From Mactromeris polynyma (taxonomy: Eukaryota; Mollusca; Bivalvia; Venerida; Mactridae), in NCBI GenBank assembly GCA_032209605.1, contig JASFXZ010000026.1:5084001-5148000 (forward strand): 64,000 bases of DNA, written 5' to 3'. How positions within the stretch are numbered: the stretch's first letter is position 1; each line of letters begins with the position of its first letter. Position numbers and translations under genes: made by a program. Below the pieces are notes generated by a model. It did not search any database and was not told the origin of the DNA. It saw only the letters and a program-made list of their open reading frames with translations. Shown here piece after piece: positions 13,940 to 23,796 of the stretch.

Positions 13940-14480
13940 CTTTTCAATTTTGTTCCGGCGACGGAACATTTGAATTTGCACATAGAAATTTCAAATTGTT
14001 CCGGCGACGGAACATTCCTTTTATTGGATGTACTTTCAATTTTGTTCCGGCGCCGGAACATTTGACATTGCATTGAGAAAATTCCAATTGTTTCGGCGAC
14101 GGAACATTTCTTTTATTGTATGTACTTATCAATTTTGTTCCGGCGCCGGAACATTTGACTTTGCACCTAGAAATTTCAAATTGTTCCGGTGCCGGAACAT
14201 TCCTTTTATATGATGTACGTTTCAATTTTGTTCCGGCGACGGAATATTTGACTTTGCACATAAAAAATTCAAATTGTTTCGGCGACAGAACATTTCTTTT
14301 ATTGGATGTACTTTTCCATTTTGTTCCGGCGCCGGAACATTTGACGTTGCACTTAGTAATTTCAAATTGTTCTGTTGACGGAACATTGTGTAATATAGAA
14401 TGTTCATACATGTATGTAGAATTTTGTACCGTCAACGGAACATTTGACTTTCGCCTGCAAATGTCGACGGCGGAACATTT
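13940..14480. repeat. 93-bp minisatellite of paired GC-rich palindromes
   Basis: About six units start at the 'caattttgttcc' landmark near 13945, 14037, 14130, 14223 and 14316, giving 92-93 bp periods, with a last degenerate unit near 14420. Each unit carries two copies of a near-perfect palindrome, in its best form TGTTCCGGCGCCGGAACA, separated by AT-rich spacers. It interrupts the satellite A-like DNA. The open frames on both strands follow the repeat and resemble no protein I recognise. Confidence 0.9.
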
Positions 14481-14635
14481 TATAATTTGATGAACGAAAT
14501 TAATAAAAGAGGTGACCATTTCACTCTTTGTGTTAGACTTTTGCTTTTATCCTGAAAATGAAGCATGTTATTTCAATGTTTTAAAGGTGAGATAGGCCAT
14601 TCTTAATAGGATTCTGTGGACAATCCCTTTAAATT
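14481..14635. other. Short unique stretch between minisatellite and satellite
   Basis: About 150 bp of sequence matches neither the 93-bp units nor satellite A. I see no ORF or RNA gene in it. Confidence 0.5.
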
Positions 14636-16285
14636 GAAAAGGCTTATATGTAATATTTACTATTTAGAATGCAATAAGTGGGGAAAACAGAGTTCACCTG
14701 TTCAGTATATTGACCTAAACAACTTATCAAATATGCTCATATTTCCATTTTAAATGCCATATAAGCGCATAATAGAGGTCATTTTTGAATATATTGACAT
14801 TAAATACATATAAAATATGCTATATTTACTATGTTTAATGCAATTAGTAGGGAAAATGTTGTTCACCTGTTGATTTTATTGACCTAATATACCTAATGAA
14901 ATGCACAAATTCCGATTATGAATGCAATTTATGGGTGTATTTCAGTTCATTTTTGAATATATTGACCTTAGATACACATATAATATGTTATATTTAGTAT
15001 TTAGAATACAATAAGTGGGGAAAACAGAGTTCACCTGTTGAGTATATTGACCTAATATACCTATAAAATATGCTCACATTTCCATTTTGTGTGCAAATGT
15101 ATATGCAGAATTGAGGTCATTCTTGAATATATTGACCTTAAATACATATATTATACGTACATGTAATATTTACTATTTTGAAAGTAATGTGTACGGAAAA
15201 CTGAGTTCACCTGTTGATTATTTTGACCTATATTAGTAGCCAGAATATGCTTATTCTTCAATTTTAAATGCAATTTATAGGTGTATTTGAGTTCATTTTT
15301 GAATATAATGTCCTTAAATTCACATATTAATTGTTATTTTTACTACTTTGAAAGTAATAACTAGGGAAAATAGAGTTCAGCTGTTGATTATATTGACCTA
15401 ATATACCTAAGAAATATGCTCATATATCCTTGTTGAATGGAGTTTGTGGGCATAATTGAGGTCATTTTTGAATATATTGACCTTAAATACATATATAATA
15501 TGTTATATTTACTATGTTGAATGCATTAAGTATGGAAACTATATTTCACCTGTTGAGTAAATTGACCTAACATACCTAGGGAATATGCATAAATTCCCAT
15601 TCTGAATACAATTCGTGGGCAGAATTGAGTTCAATTTTGAATTTAATGACCTTAAATACATATATAATATGTTATATTTACTATTTTGAATGCAATTAGT
15701 AGGGAAAAAAGAGTTACCCTTTTGAGTATATTGACCTAATATGCCTAGGCAATATGCATAAATTTTCATTCTGAATGCAATTAATGGGTAAAATTCAGTT
15801 CATGTTTGAATATAATGACCATAATCATATATTATATGTTACATTTACTATTTTGAATGCAATTAGTACGGAAAATGGAGTTCAACTGTTGATTATATTG
15901 ACCTAATATACTGTAGAATATGATGAATTTTCCATTTTAAATGCAATTTATGGGTGTATTTCAGTTCATTTTTGAATATATTGACCTTAGATACACATAT
16001 AATGTGATATATTTACTATTTAGAAGGCAACTAGTAGGGAAAACAGAGTTCACCTGTTGAGAATATTGACCTAATATAGCTGTGAAATATGCTCATATTT
16101 CCATTTTGAATGGAATTTATGGGCAGAATTGAGGTCATTTTTGAATGTATTGACCTTAAATACATATATAATATGTTATATTTAATATTTTGAATGCAAT
16201 TAGTACGGACAATAGAGTTCACCTGTTGAGTATAATGACTAAATATACCTATGGAATATGCTCATAATTCCATTTTGAACGCTGC
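14636..16285. repeat. Diverged satellite A units
   Basis: The monomer resumes ('gaatgcaataagtggggaaaacagagttcacctg') with about ten diverged units of similar length. They carry the 'agtagggaaaa', 'aaatatgctcat' and 'ttgaggtcatttttgaatat' variants. Divergence between neighbours is clearly higher than in 3-12 kb, as expected at an older array edge. The array ends at about 16285 in unique sequence. Confidence 0.9.
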
Positions 16286-16780
16286 AATGGAATTTACAAC
16301 CGCTTCTGTCGGTGACATCATTTCAAGAAAACGCAATAATTGATGTCACTATTTGCAAGCCGGAAAACACTATCTACTTGATATGATCACTTTGTTTTCA
16401 TGTTGTAATACATGGCAAATATTGCTTACTGTCTGGTGACGTCACATGTGACGTTTTCCGTTAAAGAAGAGGTTGGAAATCGTACAATGGCGCTCATTTA
16501 TAAATGATTAGTGTAATGGTTGACGTACTAACTTGGATTAATACTCAATCTTGATTACACCGAAGAAGTTACTAAAATCTAAGTGCACAACTTATCCACA
16601 AATGAATTCTAAAACATTTCACATTTGTTATGTCTTGATGAATTTTGACAAATATCACGGGTAGCTCAGTAGCAGGTACCTATGTGCAAATGTGTCGGTT
16701 TGTCAAGTTCTCTACTTCTTGAACGGGTGTAACATGAAAACTACGGCCGTAGGTTTAAGCCTTCTGGGTTGTATAACGAC
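16286..16780. other. Unique flank of the satellite array
   Basis: The sequence is more balanced in composition and contains 'tgacgtcacatgtgacgt' near 16436, which holds a CRE-type TGACGTCA palindrome. No ORF of note, RNA gene or recognised element was seen. Confidence 0.4.
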
Positions 16781-17379
16781 GGTTACACTTAATACCGAAT
16801 AATACCGAATAATACCGAAATAACTACCGAATAATACATTTGTTCTGCAAATAACACTCGTAATCGTATACTTTGAGGTGAAATATATAAGAATATGGTA
16901 TAAAATGATAATTTTCTATTGTTTTGATTGCTGTAATCAAGCATTTATGATATCCAAGATTTCTCTCCCTTCGTATTCGTATTGTGGTTGCCTCCCTTGA
17001 TTTGCCATTTGGTCCTTATACAGTCGATGTGTAAATGTATAATAAAATGCTTGGACAATGTGTCTGATATGTGGTTTGATGAATTACTTTCACTGTTTGG
17101 TTTTGATACCATGTCTATTATGTACAGTGAGTTATATTATGTACAGTGAGTTATAAATAGTGAGTATACTTAAAAGCCTGTTATATGAAATATAAACAAC
17201 AAACAAACAGGTGATGTTTTCTTATTTATTTTCATCACGGACACGTCACATTTACGATTTAGTGAAGCTGACCAGTCATCTAATAAATAACGCCTGTAGT
17301 ATCGCCTACCGTGTTTATCAGTCACGTGGACAGCATAAGCTCGGTATTATCCGGTAGTATTCGGTATTAAGTGTAACCC
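16781..17379. mobile_element. Non-autonomous TIR transposon (MITE-like), 0.6 kb, 9-10 bp TSD
   Basis: The left end begins GGTTACACTTAATACCGAAT, and the right end is its reverse complement ('attcggtattaagtgtaacc'). The inverted match continues to about 38 bp with a few mismatches, through repeated 'aataccg' motifs. The same 10 bp, GTATAACGAC, directly precedes the left end (16771-16780) and follows the right end (17380-17389) with one intervening C. That is a target duplication of 9-10 bp. There is no transposase ORF inside, so the element would depend on one elsewhere. A 9-10 bp duplication is typical of the Mutator or Merlin superfamilies; which one is an inference. The interior also holds a short direct duplication of 'tatgtacagtgagttata' (17120-17156). 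Confidence 0.82.
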
Positions 17380-17389
17380 GTATAACGAC

Positions 17390-18176
17390 TCTGAAACAAT
17401 TGTGTCAGCGACATTAATCATTTATTTAAATATGAATGTAGCGATTGTGCGTCCGAAGGACGGTAAAGTGTAAAACAATCACGTTTGGTCACGTGGTTTA
17501 AGAAGGTTATATGTTAACAAAGTAAAATAGTCAAACATTATATTGGCTAATTTATAGGCTTTATAGGTAGTATTGTATTGTACGACATGTTATTATATTT
17601 GTTTTCCGCTTTTTATTTGGTATTATTCTTATCAATATCTTTACGCATTTTATCACATACTTATTGGTATATTTAAAAACCTATACTTTATGTGTTATTT
17701 ATCGATTATTGATATCATTTTTTATTTATGATTTTGTATTTGTTGCCAATGACACATATTAATCCTAGTTGATATAATCACACTTGTTTCCACATTGTGC
17801 GCATGCGCGCAACATTCAATTAATATAATGCATAGCAACACATAACAATGGAAAGCAACACCTTGCATTTACTCTTCTCTATACACATACAATTATTTCC
17901 CTATTTAGATCACTCAACCTTACAGTAATTAAAGTGGTACTTTTAATTTGTTGAACCTCAAATTCCGTTATTATGAAATAAACGTTCACAAAATATTAGT
18001 GAACACTATTGGGTTCTATGAACTTTAACTATAATTGGTACATAAACAAACATATTTATAATCTTAATCACAAAAGGGTGACCGAGAATAAAATACAAGC
18101 ATGGGATGTGAAATTTAGAACATGCAAAACAAACTGATTAGTTACAATGAATCATTAAGTCTGACAAGGTAGTCGA
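17390..18176. other. AT-rich intergenic sequence
   Basis: No ORF, RNA gene or named repeat was recognised. 'tgcgcatgcgcgca' near 17800 is a short alternating purine-pyrimidine tract. Confidence 0.4.
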
Positions 18177-18289
18177 TTATTCAATACCATCTGTAAACCA
18201 CCCCTTCTGGTAGGACACAACACCCTCCTCCATGACACGTTCCCTAGGTGCACATCTACAGACACCATCTTTAATACACCAGTGACAAT
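18177..18289 (-). CDS. Candidate terminal coding exon, Cys-rich, unknown protein
   Basis: On the minus strand a pyrimidine-rich tract ending in 'tgcatgttttag' looks like a splice acceptor. It is followed by an open frame that uses the first two exon bases to finish a split codon and then reads CHWCIKDGVCRCAPRERV before continuing to a TAA at 18177-18179. The spacing C-x2-C-x5-C-x-C suggests a small disulfide-rich or metal-binding fold. I do not recognise the family. There is no polyadenylation or transcript evidence, and the next exon upstream is not established: the ORF at 18597-18870 stops before any donor that would join in phase. A chance ORF remains possible. Confidence 0.35.
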
Positions 18290-18399
18290 CTAAAACATGC
18301 AAAGAAGATATCGTCATGATATATTATGCTCATTGCGTATTCATTTTTACCATTTAAAATATCTCCTTAAAAAGTGCTTTTCTGTTTTACCTATAATAT

Positions 18400-18870
18400 A
18401 TTTCAAGGTATTTACGCGACTGTGATGTGCGAATTCCATAGAATTGCATCGATACCATCTTAGTAAAGTCTGGACAGTAATATTTAATTTTAAATGGCTC
18501 CATCATTTTGTCACTAGGTCAAGAATATAAACATTTTAAATATACATATCTATACATACATATACATACCTATGCATACCTATACATACATCCACCTCAG
18601 TGTCCACTAAAGACCAATGCACTAGTTGCATTACCACTGTTTTTGCCGCAAAGAATGAATATTGAAGCATCTCTCATGGTATAACAGAAAGCTAATAATT
18701 CACCAGTATAAGAATGTATAATAGCTGAAATATATGACAACCAGACAGTTTCAGGCATGACTTTACAACGTACAAAAATAGGCTCCTTCGTAAAGAAATG
18801 TGAAACTTCAAAGTGTTTTTCTTTTGTAATTATACGAGACATATATTCAAAGGTCTCCGTCACCGCCTCC
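18400..18870 (-). repeat. Duplicated exon-like segment, copy 1
   Basis: This segment shares a long, diverged match with 19115-19390. Both contain 'aaggtatttacgcg', 'agaattgcatcga', a 'taatatttaa' block, and then a segment reading '-caatgca-agttgcattac'. The minus strand here is open for about 92 codons with no ATG at its 5' end, and it ends in TGA just before a possible GT donor. A weak acceptor-like 'atatatttcag' lies inside it. I do not recognise the peptide. A TATACA-type simple repeat (18541-18592) lies within the segment. It may be an old duplicated exon with intron sequence, or a non-coding repeat. Confidence 0.55.
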
Positions 18871-19115
18871 ACCACCTTTGGTGGAGTGGTTAAGGCATCC
18901 GCTATGGGAGAGTGAGTTCTAAGGTTCGAATCCCGCTAGCGGTCCGTTCTGATATAGCCGGTTGGTGAGACGCCAGCTAGTTAAATAATGGTAACCGTGT
19001 GCCTACTTGCCTGGTACCTGACATTAAATGATAGGAATCAGGAAGTAAATGTGTGTCATAAGTCAGAAATGGCATGCCATAGGGGTGACACTATAATAAA
19101 TAAACACTTTTATTT
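18868..19115 (+). mobile_element. tRNA-derived SINE, family 1, full length
   Basis: The 5' end resembles a tRNA gene. A box A-like 'tggtggagtggttaaggc' is followed about 40 bp later by the box B GGTTCGAATCC near 18924, which together would form an internal RNA polymerase III promoter. A body of about 190 bp follows ('ccagctagttaaataatgg', 'gtgcctacttgcctgg', 'aagtcagaaatggc'), ending in 'ataataaataaacac'. A second copy of the same body lies at 37033-37243. It sits exactly between the two copies of the duplicated segment. Confidence 0.85.
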
Positions 19116-19390
19116 TAAGGTATTTACGCGTCATTGATGTGCGATTGTCACAGAATTGCATCGACACAATGTTTGCAAATTCTAAACCGTAATATTTAAC
19201 TTCAAAATGCAGGCATCATTTTACCACCTGATCCAAAATCACAAGTGTTTTATTTATACCGAAACTTAACTTACCTATTTCCCGCCCCAGATCAATGCAA
19301 CATTTGCATTAACACTGTATTGGTCGCAAAGGATGTTGATGCATCTTTAAGGGTATTACAGTTAGCAAAGTCAACCGTATAATAATGCAT
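19115..19390 (-). repeat. Duplicated exon-like segment, copy 2
   Basis: This is the diverged partner of 18400-18870. Relative to copy 1, the minus-strand reading frame is shifted by a 4-bp difference in the 'gatgcatcaacatcctt' stretch, so at least one copy is not coding as it stands. In the shifted frame a peptide resembling the copy 1 tail reads to a TAG that falls at the aligned position of the copy 1 stop. It is followed immediately by GTAAGT, a consensus splice donor. Confidence 0.55.
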
Positions 19391-20015
19391 AGTACAGTCT
19401 GTCCTCGTTTATTGAATGTTTAGAAAACATGTGTTAATTAAAAAACGGTTACCATGGTTACTAATTTTAAGGTTTTAATATATATCATTATAATGCAAAC
19501 TACAAGCAAGCTGTTACAATGTTTCACATTCATATATAATTCGCTATATAAGTAAGGAACACGTGTATCTTCGAAAGAAACAGAGTCAATATTTGTGTTT
19601 CTGTTTAAGAATTCTTGCAGGACGAATATACAAGACAGTTGTAAAGTCAAGACGCTATAAATAAAGTTCACAGTGACCGGATCATGCAGGACGTGAAGTG
19701 TAATTTAGAGCAGACAGAAACGGTTAATTGCAGAATGATAATTATATCTGACTCACCGATCTGATGTTTTAATCCAAGAATATGAATGTTGACACTTTAA
19801 AATAACAACACAATGGACACATAACACATTTTCACAAGCACACTTTTTACACATTTTAACACTTTAGAGCACACTGTTTCTAAACGAACTTTCTTCCATG
19901 GGCGTTGCCATTTCGCACATGCTGCTTTTATGTTCCTACATGGTAGATTTAATACTTTATCTGAAATAACACATTTGATATCATAAAAAAGCCCGCACGG
20001 CTAACTTGATTGGTA
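19391..20015. other. Intergenic sequence
   Basis: No supported gene was found. The minus-strand open frame at 19438-19671 starts from GTG, with no ATG at its start, and was not accepted. Confidence 0.4.
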
Positions 20016-20193
20016 CGGTAAAATCTCACTTAAAGACCACCTCAACAATAAGACCGCCGCAATATTAAGACCACCATTGTTAAGTCCATTTTCAATGTTT
20101 TACTCTTTATTCAACCTCAATATTAAGACCACCTCAATAAGAATACCATTTTTCAAGAGTCCCAAAAGTGGTCTTATTATTGAGGTTTTACAG
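20016..20193. mobile_element. MITE, pogo/Tigger-like ends, TA target duplication
   Basis: The left end reads CGGTAAAATCTCACTTAAAG and then 'accac'. The right end, reverse-complemented, reads CTGTAAAACCTCAATAATAA and then 'gaccac'. TA flanks both sides (20014-20015 and 20194-20195). The 178-bp body is made of several 'aataagaccacc' repeats and has no ORF. Ends of the form C-GTAAAACCTC with a TA duplication are characteristic of pogo/Tigger elements of the Tc1/mariner superfamily (established knowledge). Related ends occur at 58395-58482 and, degraded, near 34905-35020. Confidence 0.82.
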
Positions 20194-20266
20194 TAGAAGT
20201 CTAGACTGTCATCCGGCAGATGTGGGTTCATTTCCCGGGTTGGGCAGGTTACCTTGTTCCGTAGCA

Positions 20267-20558
20267 AGTTGTAAATTGCTTGAAATATAGTACGTTAATA
20301 CAGTTTGATAATTAATTCGAGGAAAACTGTAAGCGGTTCAAAAGCTATGATGACGATTTGTGACATACAGATGGACGGACGCACCTTTCGTGCACTGTTT
20401 GGTTAGATAGCGAGTTGTAAATTGCTTGAAATATAGTACGTTAATACAGTTTGATAATTAATTCGAGGAAAACTGTAAGCGGTTCAAAAGCTATGATGAC
20501 GATTTGTGACATACAGATGGACGGACGCACCTTTCGTGCACTGTTTGGTTAGATAGCG
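20267..20558. repeat. Near-perfect 146-bp tandem duplication
   Basis: The 146-bp unit beginning 'agttgtaaattgcttgaaat' and ending 'ggttagatagcg' occurs twice, at 20267-20412 and 20413-20558, with no difference that I can see. Such identity implies a very recent duplication or an assembly artefact. Confidence 0.93.
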
Positions 20559-20559
20559 A

Positions 20560-21612
20560 CAAAAGCAAGTATGCTACGATCGGCGGTGCGCGTGTTCGTG
20601 CGATTACCAACGATTTGAGAAGCTCGATCGCACGATCAATCGTAGGCAATCGTTCGACCCCTGGTTGCGATCGATCTTGCGAGCGGTCGCATGTCGCCAC
20701 GATTGATCGTACGATAGGTCGCTGATCGCCATGATTGATCGTACGATCGGTCGCAGAGCACCACCACTAGTCGCATGATTACCTACGATTGATCTCGCGA
20801 TCGATCTTCTCCAATCGTTGGTGAACGCACGACCACGCGCGCCACCGATCGTATGATGACCTACCACCAGTCTTAAGAGCAATCGCAATATGCGATCGCG
20901 AATGGAGGTCGCAGCACACATTGCCGATTGGTCGTTCCTGGGCCAAATTGCCACCAATCGCACGATCCAGAAAACGTACGATCCGGTGTGACAGAGGCTT
21001 TAAGCCCCAGTCACACCGCGGGCCTGCGACCAGGTTACGACCTAGCTGCGATCGAAATAAAATGTAATCGCTGGCAAATAGTAGAAAGAGAGCACGACTG
21101 GTCGCATAGGTCGTGGGTGATCGCCAGAGTAAAATCAGTAGCAGCAAGGTCGATGGTCATGTTCAAAACTTCTGACGAGTGATTTAAAATCGTAAGAGTT
21201 CTCATACAGATCTTATATAATCGTACCACCAGTCGTGCATTATCGTGGGTCAATTGATCGCACCACTGATCGTACTACTGGTCCTGCCACCTGACGATTG
21301 CTGGTGCCACCTAGCGATTGCTATTAAGACTGATTGTATGTCATCGTACGATCGGTGGTGCGCGTAGTCTTGCGGTCACCATATATTTGATAAGGACATT
21401 AGGTAATCGTGCGACCTCTGGTTGCAATCGAGCAGTCGCATGTCGCCACGATTGATCGTACGATCGGTCGCTGATCGCCAACACAAGACGCACGATTACC
21501 TAAGATTGATCTTGCGATCAATCTTCTCCAATCGTTGATGATCACGCGACCACGCGCACCACTGATCGTACGATGACCTACCACTAGTCTTAAGAGCAAT
21601 CGTAGTTTGGTT
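20560..21612. repeat. GATC/CGATCG-rich element with internal 0.74-kb duplication
   Basis: This stretch is unusually rich in 'cgatcg', 'gatcgtacgat' and 'ggtcgc' motifs in both orientations. Two blocks are clearly homologous: about 20685-20890 and 21425-21605. They share 'tcgcatgtcgccacgattga' and 'cttctccaatcgttg' and end 'ccagtcttaagagcaatcg' in the first and 'ctagtcttaagagcaatcg' in the second. The centre has 'gtgtgacagaggctttaagc' next to 'cccagtcacaccgcggg', a facing pair of GTGTGAC ends that may be element termini. Long minus-strand frames here are by-products of the motif. I read it as a degenerate, non-autonomous DNA element, probably two copies or a nested pair. No superfamily is assigned. 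Confidence 0.65.
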
Positions 21613-21624
21613 GTCACGTGACTG

Positions 21625-21834
21625 TTAATCAACGTTAGAGTACACTTTCTGCTGTGTGTTACTCACCGGAAGTGGATATGTCCAATGGTTCATTAGCACT
21701 GGTGTGGTGACTTGATATTTCCAAATATTCACCACGTAAACTGCACTAAAGTCGAATTGTCGATGAACTACAATATTTCTTACCTCTGAACTCAATACGA
21801 TATACACTAAACAAGCCACAAGAGCATACTCCAT
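21625..21834 (-). CDS. Candidate first exon with signal-peptide-like start
   Basis: A minus-strand ATG at 21832-21834 opens a 69-codon frame beginning MEYALVACLVYIVLSSE, which looks like a short hydrophobic secretion signal. Two donor-like sites lie inside it: AG|GTAAGA right after the signal segment, and CCG|GTGAGT near 21669. A TATA-like TTATATAA lies about 30 bp upstream of the ATG (21862-21870 on the plus strand), so any 5' leader would be very short. No downstream exon could be tied to it and the protein is not recognised. A chance ORF is a real alternative. Confidence 0.3.
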   Translation of the reverse strand: MEYALVACLVYIVLSSEVRNIVVHRQFDFSAVYVVNIWKYQVTTPVLMNHWTYPLPVSNTQQKVYSNVD

Positions 21835-21860
21835 GAACTATTACACTAAACAGCCTCGTG

Positions 21861-21871
21861 TTTATATAAAT
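21861..21871 (-). promoter_or_regulatory. Possible TATA box for the 21.8-kb minus-strand ORF
   Basis: The minus strand reads 'aatttatataaacac' about 30 bp before the candidate ATG. In AT-rich DNA such a match is weak evidence alone. Confidence 0.25.
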
Positions 21872-23795
21872 TTACTATATATTCCGCTTCTAATAAATTA
21901 AGGTTTCGTTCTTTGTTTTTAAACATAATGACGCGTTTTATTATTATATCCCCAATAGTAAAATGTCCTTCCATATTTCAACGTCACAATACTTGTTAAA
22001 TAGGCTAGAAGTATGTACAAGCCAAATCCAGAGCCGTCCGGCTCGACGAATTCGGGTACATCCCCGTGTACTACTCCGTATACCCATGATGCATTGTACA
22101 AACATTGAGACAAGATTCACAAGATACTAGTGATGGTCGCTTTGTAATCCATAAATGGTATGAGAGTTTACACAGCAGAATCACAATTAAATTCTTAAAA
22201 GTGTAAAGTTTTCACCACACCTGTTTGTAAAGCTATTTATGTGAGTTTATGACTTTTGATCTGTGATTTTGCGTAGACAATCTAGTGTTCTATGAACCGC
22301 GCTGACTGAACGGGTTTTAACGTCATGTTCTGTTCGCTATTATCGCTTTATTATAGTGTTCTTTTGATGTATCGAACATGGTGAAGTAACCCTTTTTTAT
22401 TTGAAATTTATTAGATGCACCGAGAACGCAACGGCATTACAAGGTTTGAACATGTTACTAACAGCAAGCGTAACGTCTATGTAAATATTGGTCCGTACCC
22501 ATTACATTCCGTCCTGCACCTCTGAATTATCCATGGAATTTGCTAATTTAGTTATCAGTGAATGTGCATGTAAGTACTGGTTAGTAACCCTGGAAACCTC
22601 GTACGGTCTACTCGCCGCCATTCATAACAATACAATTGAACAAGATTAAACGAAGCATGATGTGTCTCCACGGATTGATTCTTGCAGAATCCACAAACAT
22701 CAACATACCGCTATAATATAGAATGTATTTAGCGCTGAAATTAGTAAGAAACATCAGACATATTGAATTTTCCGTTTCTTGTATTTCTACTTGATATATT
22801 CATATATAATTACAATATCATGCATATAATGCCAGTGGAGTACTTTAAGTATATAATTAAATAATCATACATAGTGTATTACCGTTAAATCAATAGACTG
22901 TCCGGTTATAAAACCCATTGCCTAACGTGTGTTGAGGTGAATTTTGGTGAAAATCGGCAAAATGAACCAGAGAAGTGTAGCTTGTGATTTCCGTTTGGAT
23001 TGAGGTAATACCAAAACATGACTGTATCAGTATAAGGGGAGGGGGGGGTACGTTTAAAAACAGTAGTTATGTTAGTTTCTTACTTTAACGTACTTGAAGA
23101 TGAGATTTTATATTCTACATGACCCATCCATAGAGTGTTTTGGGTATAACAATTTGTTTATTATTAATAATATGTGGTTCTCCATGCTACTTGACTGAAT
23201 GCATTGTTCATGATACGAAGCTGAGTCCAGCGTTGCTTTTTGCATTATTCTACGAAAGCCTGTTGGTGATAGTTGATCTTCAATAATTCGCGAATTCCAC
23301 TTTATGAATTCACGAGTTTTAATCTCATGAATTCACAATTTCACGATCGTGAACTCTTGAATTCATGAAGTTGAACTCTTGAGTTAATGACGTTGACTTT
23401 GAGAATTCTTGAAGTCGAAATGTAACCATCAAAACTTTCGTAAGATTGCCGGTGTTACACGTGTACAAATGTATTTATAAAATTGTATTCCAAGATGAAC
23501 ATATTGCTCCACTTCCTCTATCTCATAGATTCCAATGTACAATGTTCTATTCAATAAATAAAAATATTTCAGTGTTTCATTAATCACATTATACAAATAT
23601 CGGCATTTGTTTGCATATAGTCATTACAGATATCAAGCATCTTCTGTAGACCTGATTTGGAGTGTGTGGTCGACAACAGATCGTCAGCTGTTGTAGGGTT
23701 GTGGATGTTCGGGACGTACATACAGATACCTAACCAAATTGCTAGTCTTCAATTCCTTAAAAATATGTATAGTAGAGGGGATATACAACCTCCTT
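21872..23795. other. Intergenic sequence with a palindromic AATTC cluster
   Basis: No gene is supported. Between about 23280 and 23415 the motif 'tgaattc' and its variants recur every 10-20 bp ('aattcgcgaattcc', 'tcacgatcgtgaactc'), giving many small palindromes. A run of G interrupted once lies near 23038-23048. The minus-strand frame at 21919-22113 has one hydrophobic segment but lacks an ATG at its 5' end and was not accepted. Confidence 0.4.
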
Positions 23796-23796
23796 G

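Noticed and set aside
13940..14480. Glucocorticoid-type response elements in TGTTCC/GGAACA palindromes
   Set aside because: The half-sites are in the reverse arrangement and have a 6-bp GC centre, so they do not fit the AGAACA-n3-TGTTCT consensus.
13944..14519. 191-codon minus-strand ORF over the palindromic minisatellite
   Set aside because: The frame follows the 93-bp repeat (divisible by three) and shows no domain. The opposite-strand ORF at 14116-14490 is open for the same reason.
19438..19671. Signal-peptide-like minus-strand ORF
   Set aside because: The apparent start codon is GTG and there is no ATG at its 5' end; no donor follows in a sensible place.
20604..21253. Several overlapping ORFs in the GATC-rich element
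   Set aside because: Arg/Ser-rich translations come from the repeated CGATCG motif in several frames and none resembles a protein family.
21919..22113. Membrane-segment minus-strand ORF
   Set aside because: It begins at TTG with no good acceptor upstream; only one hydrophobic stretch, no homology.
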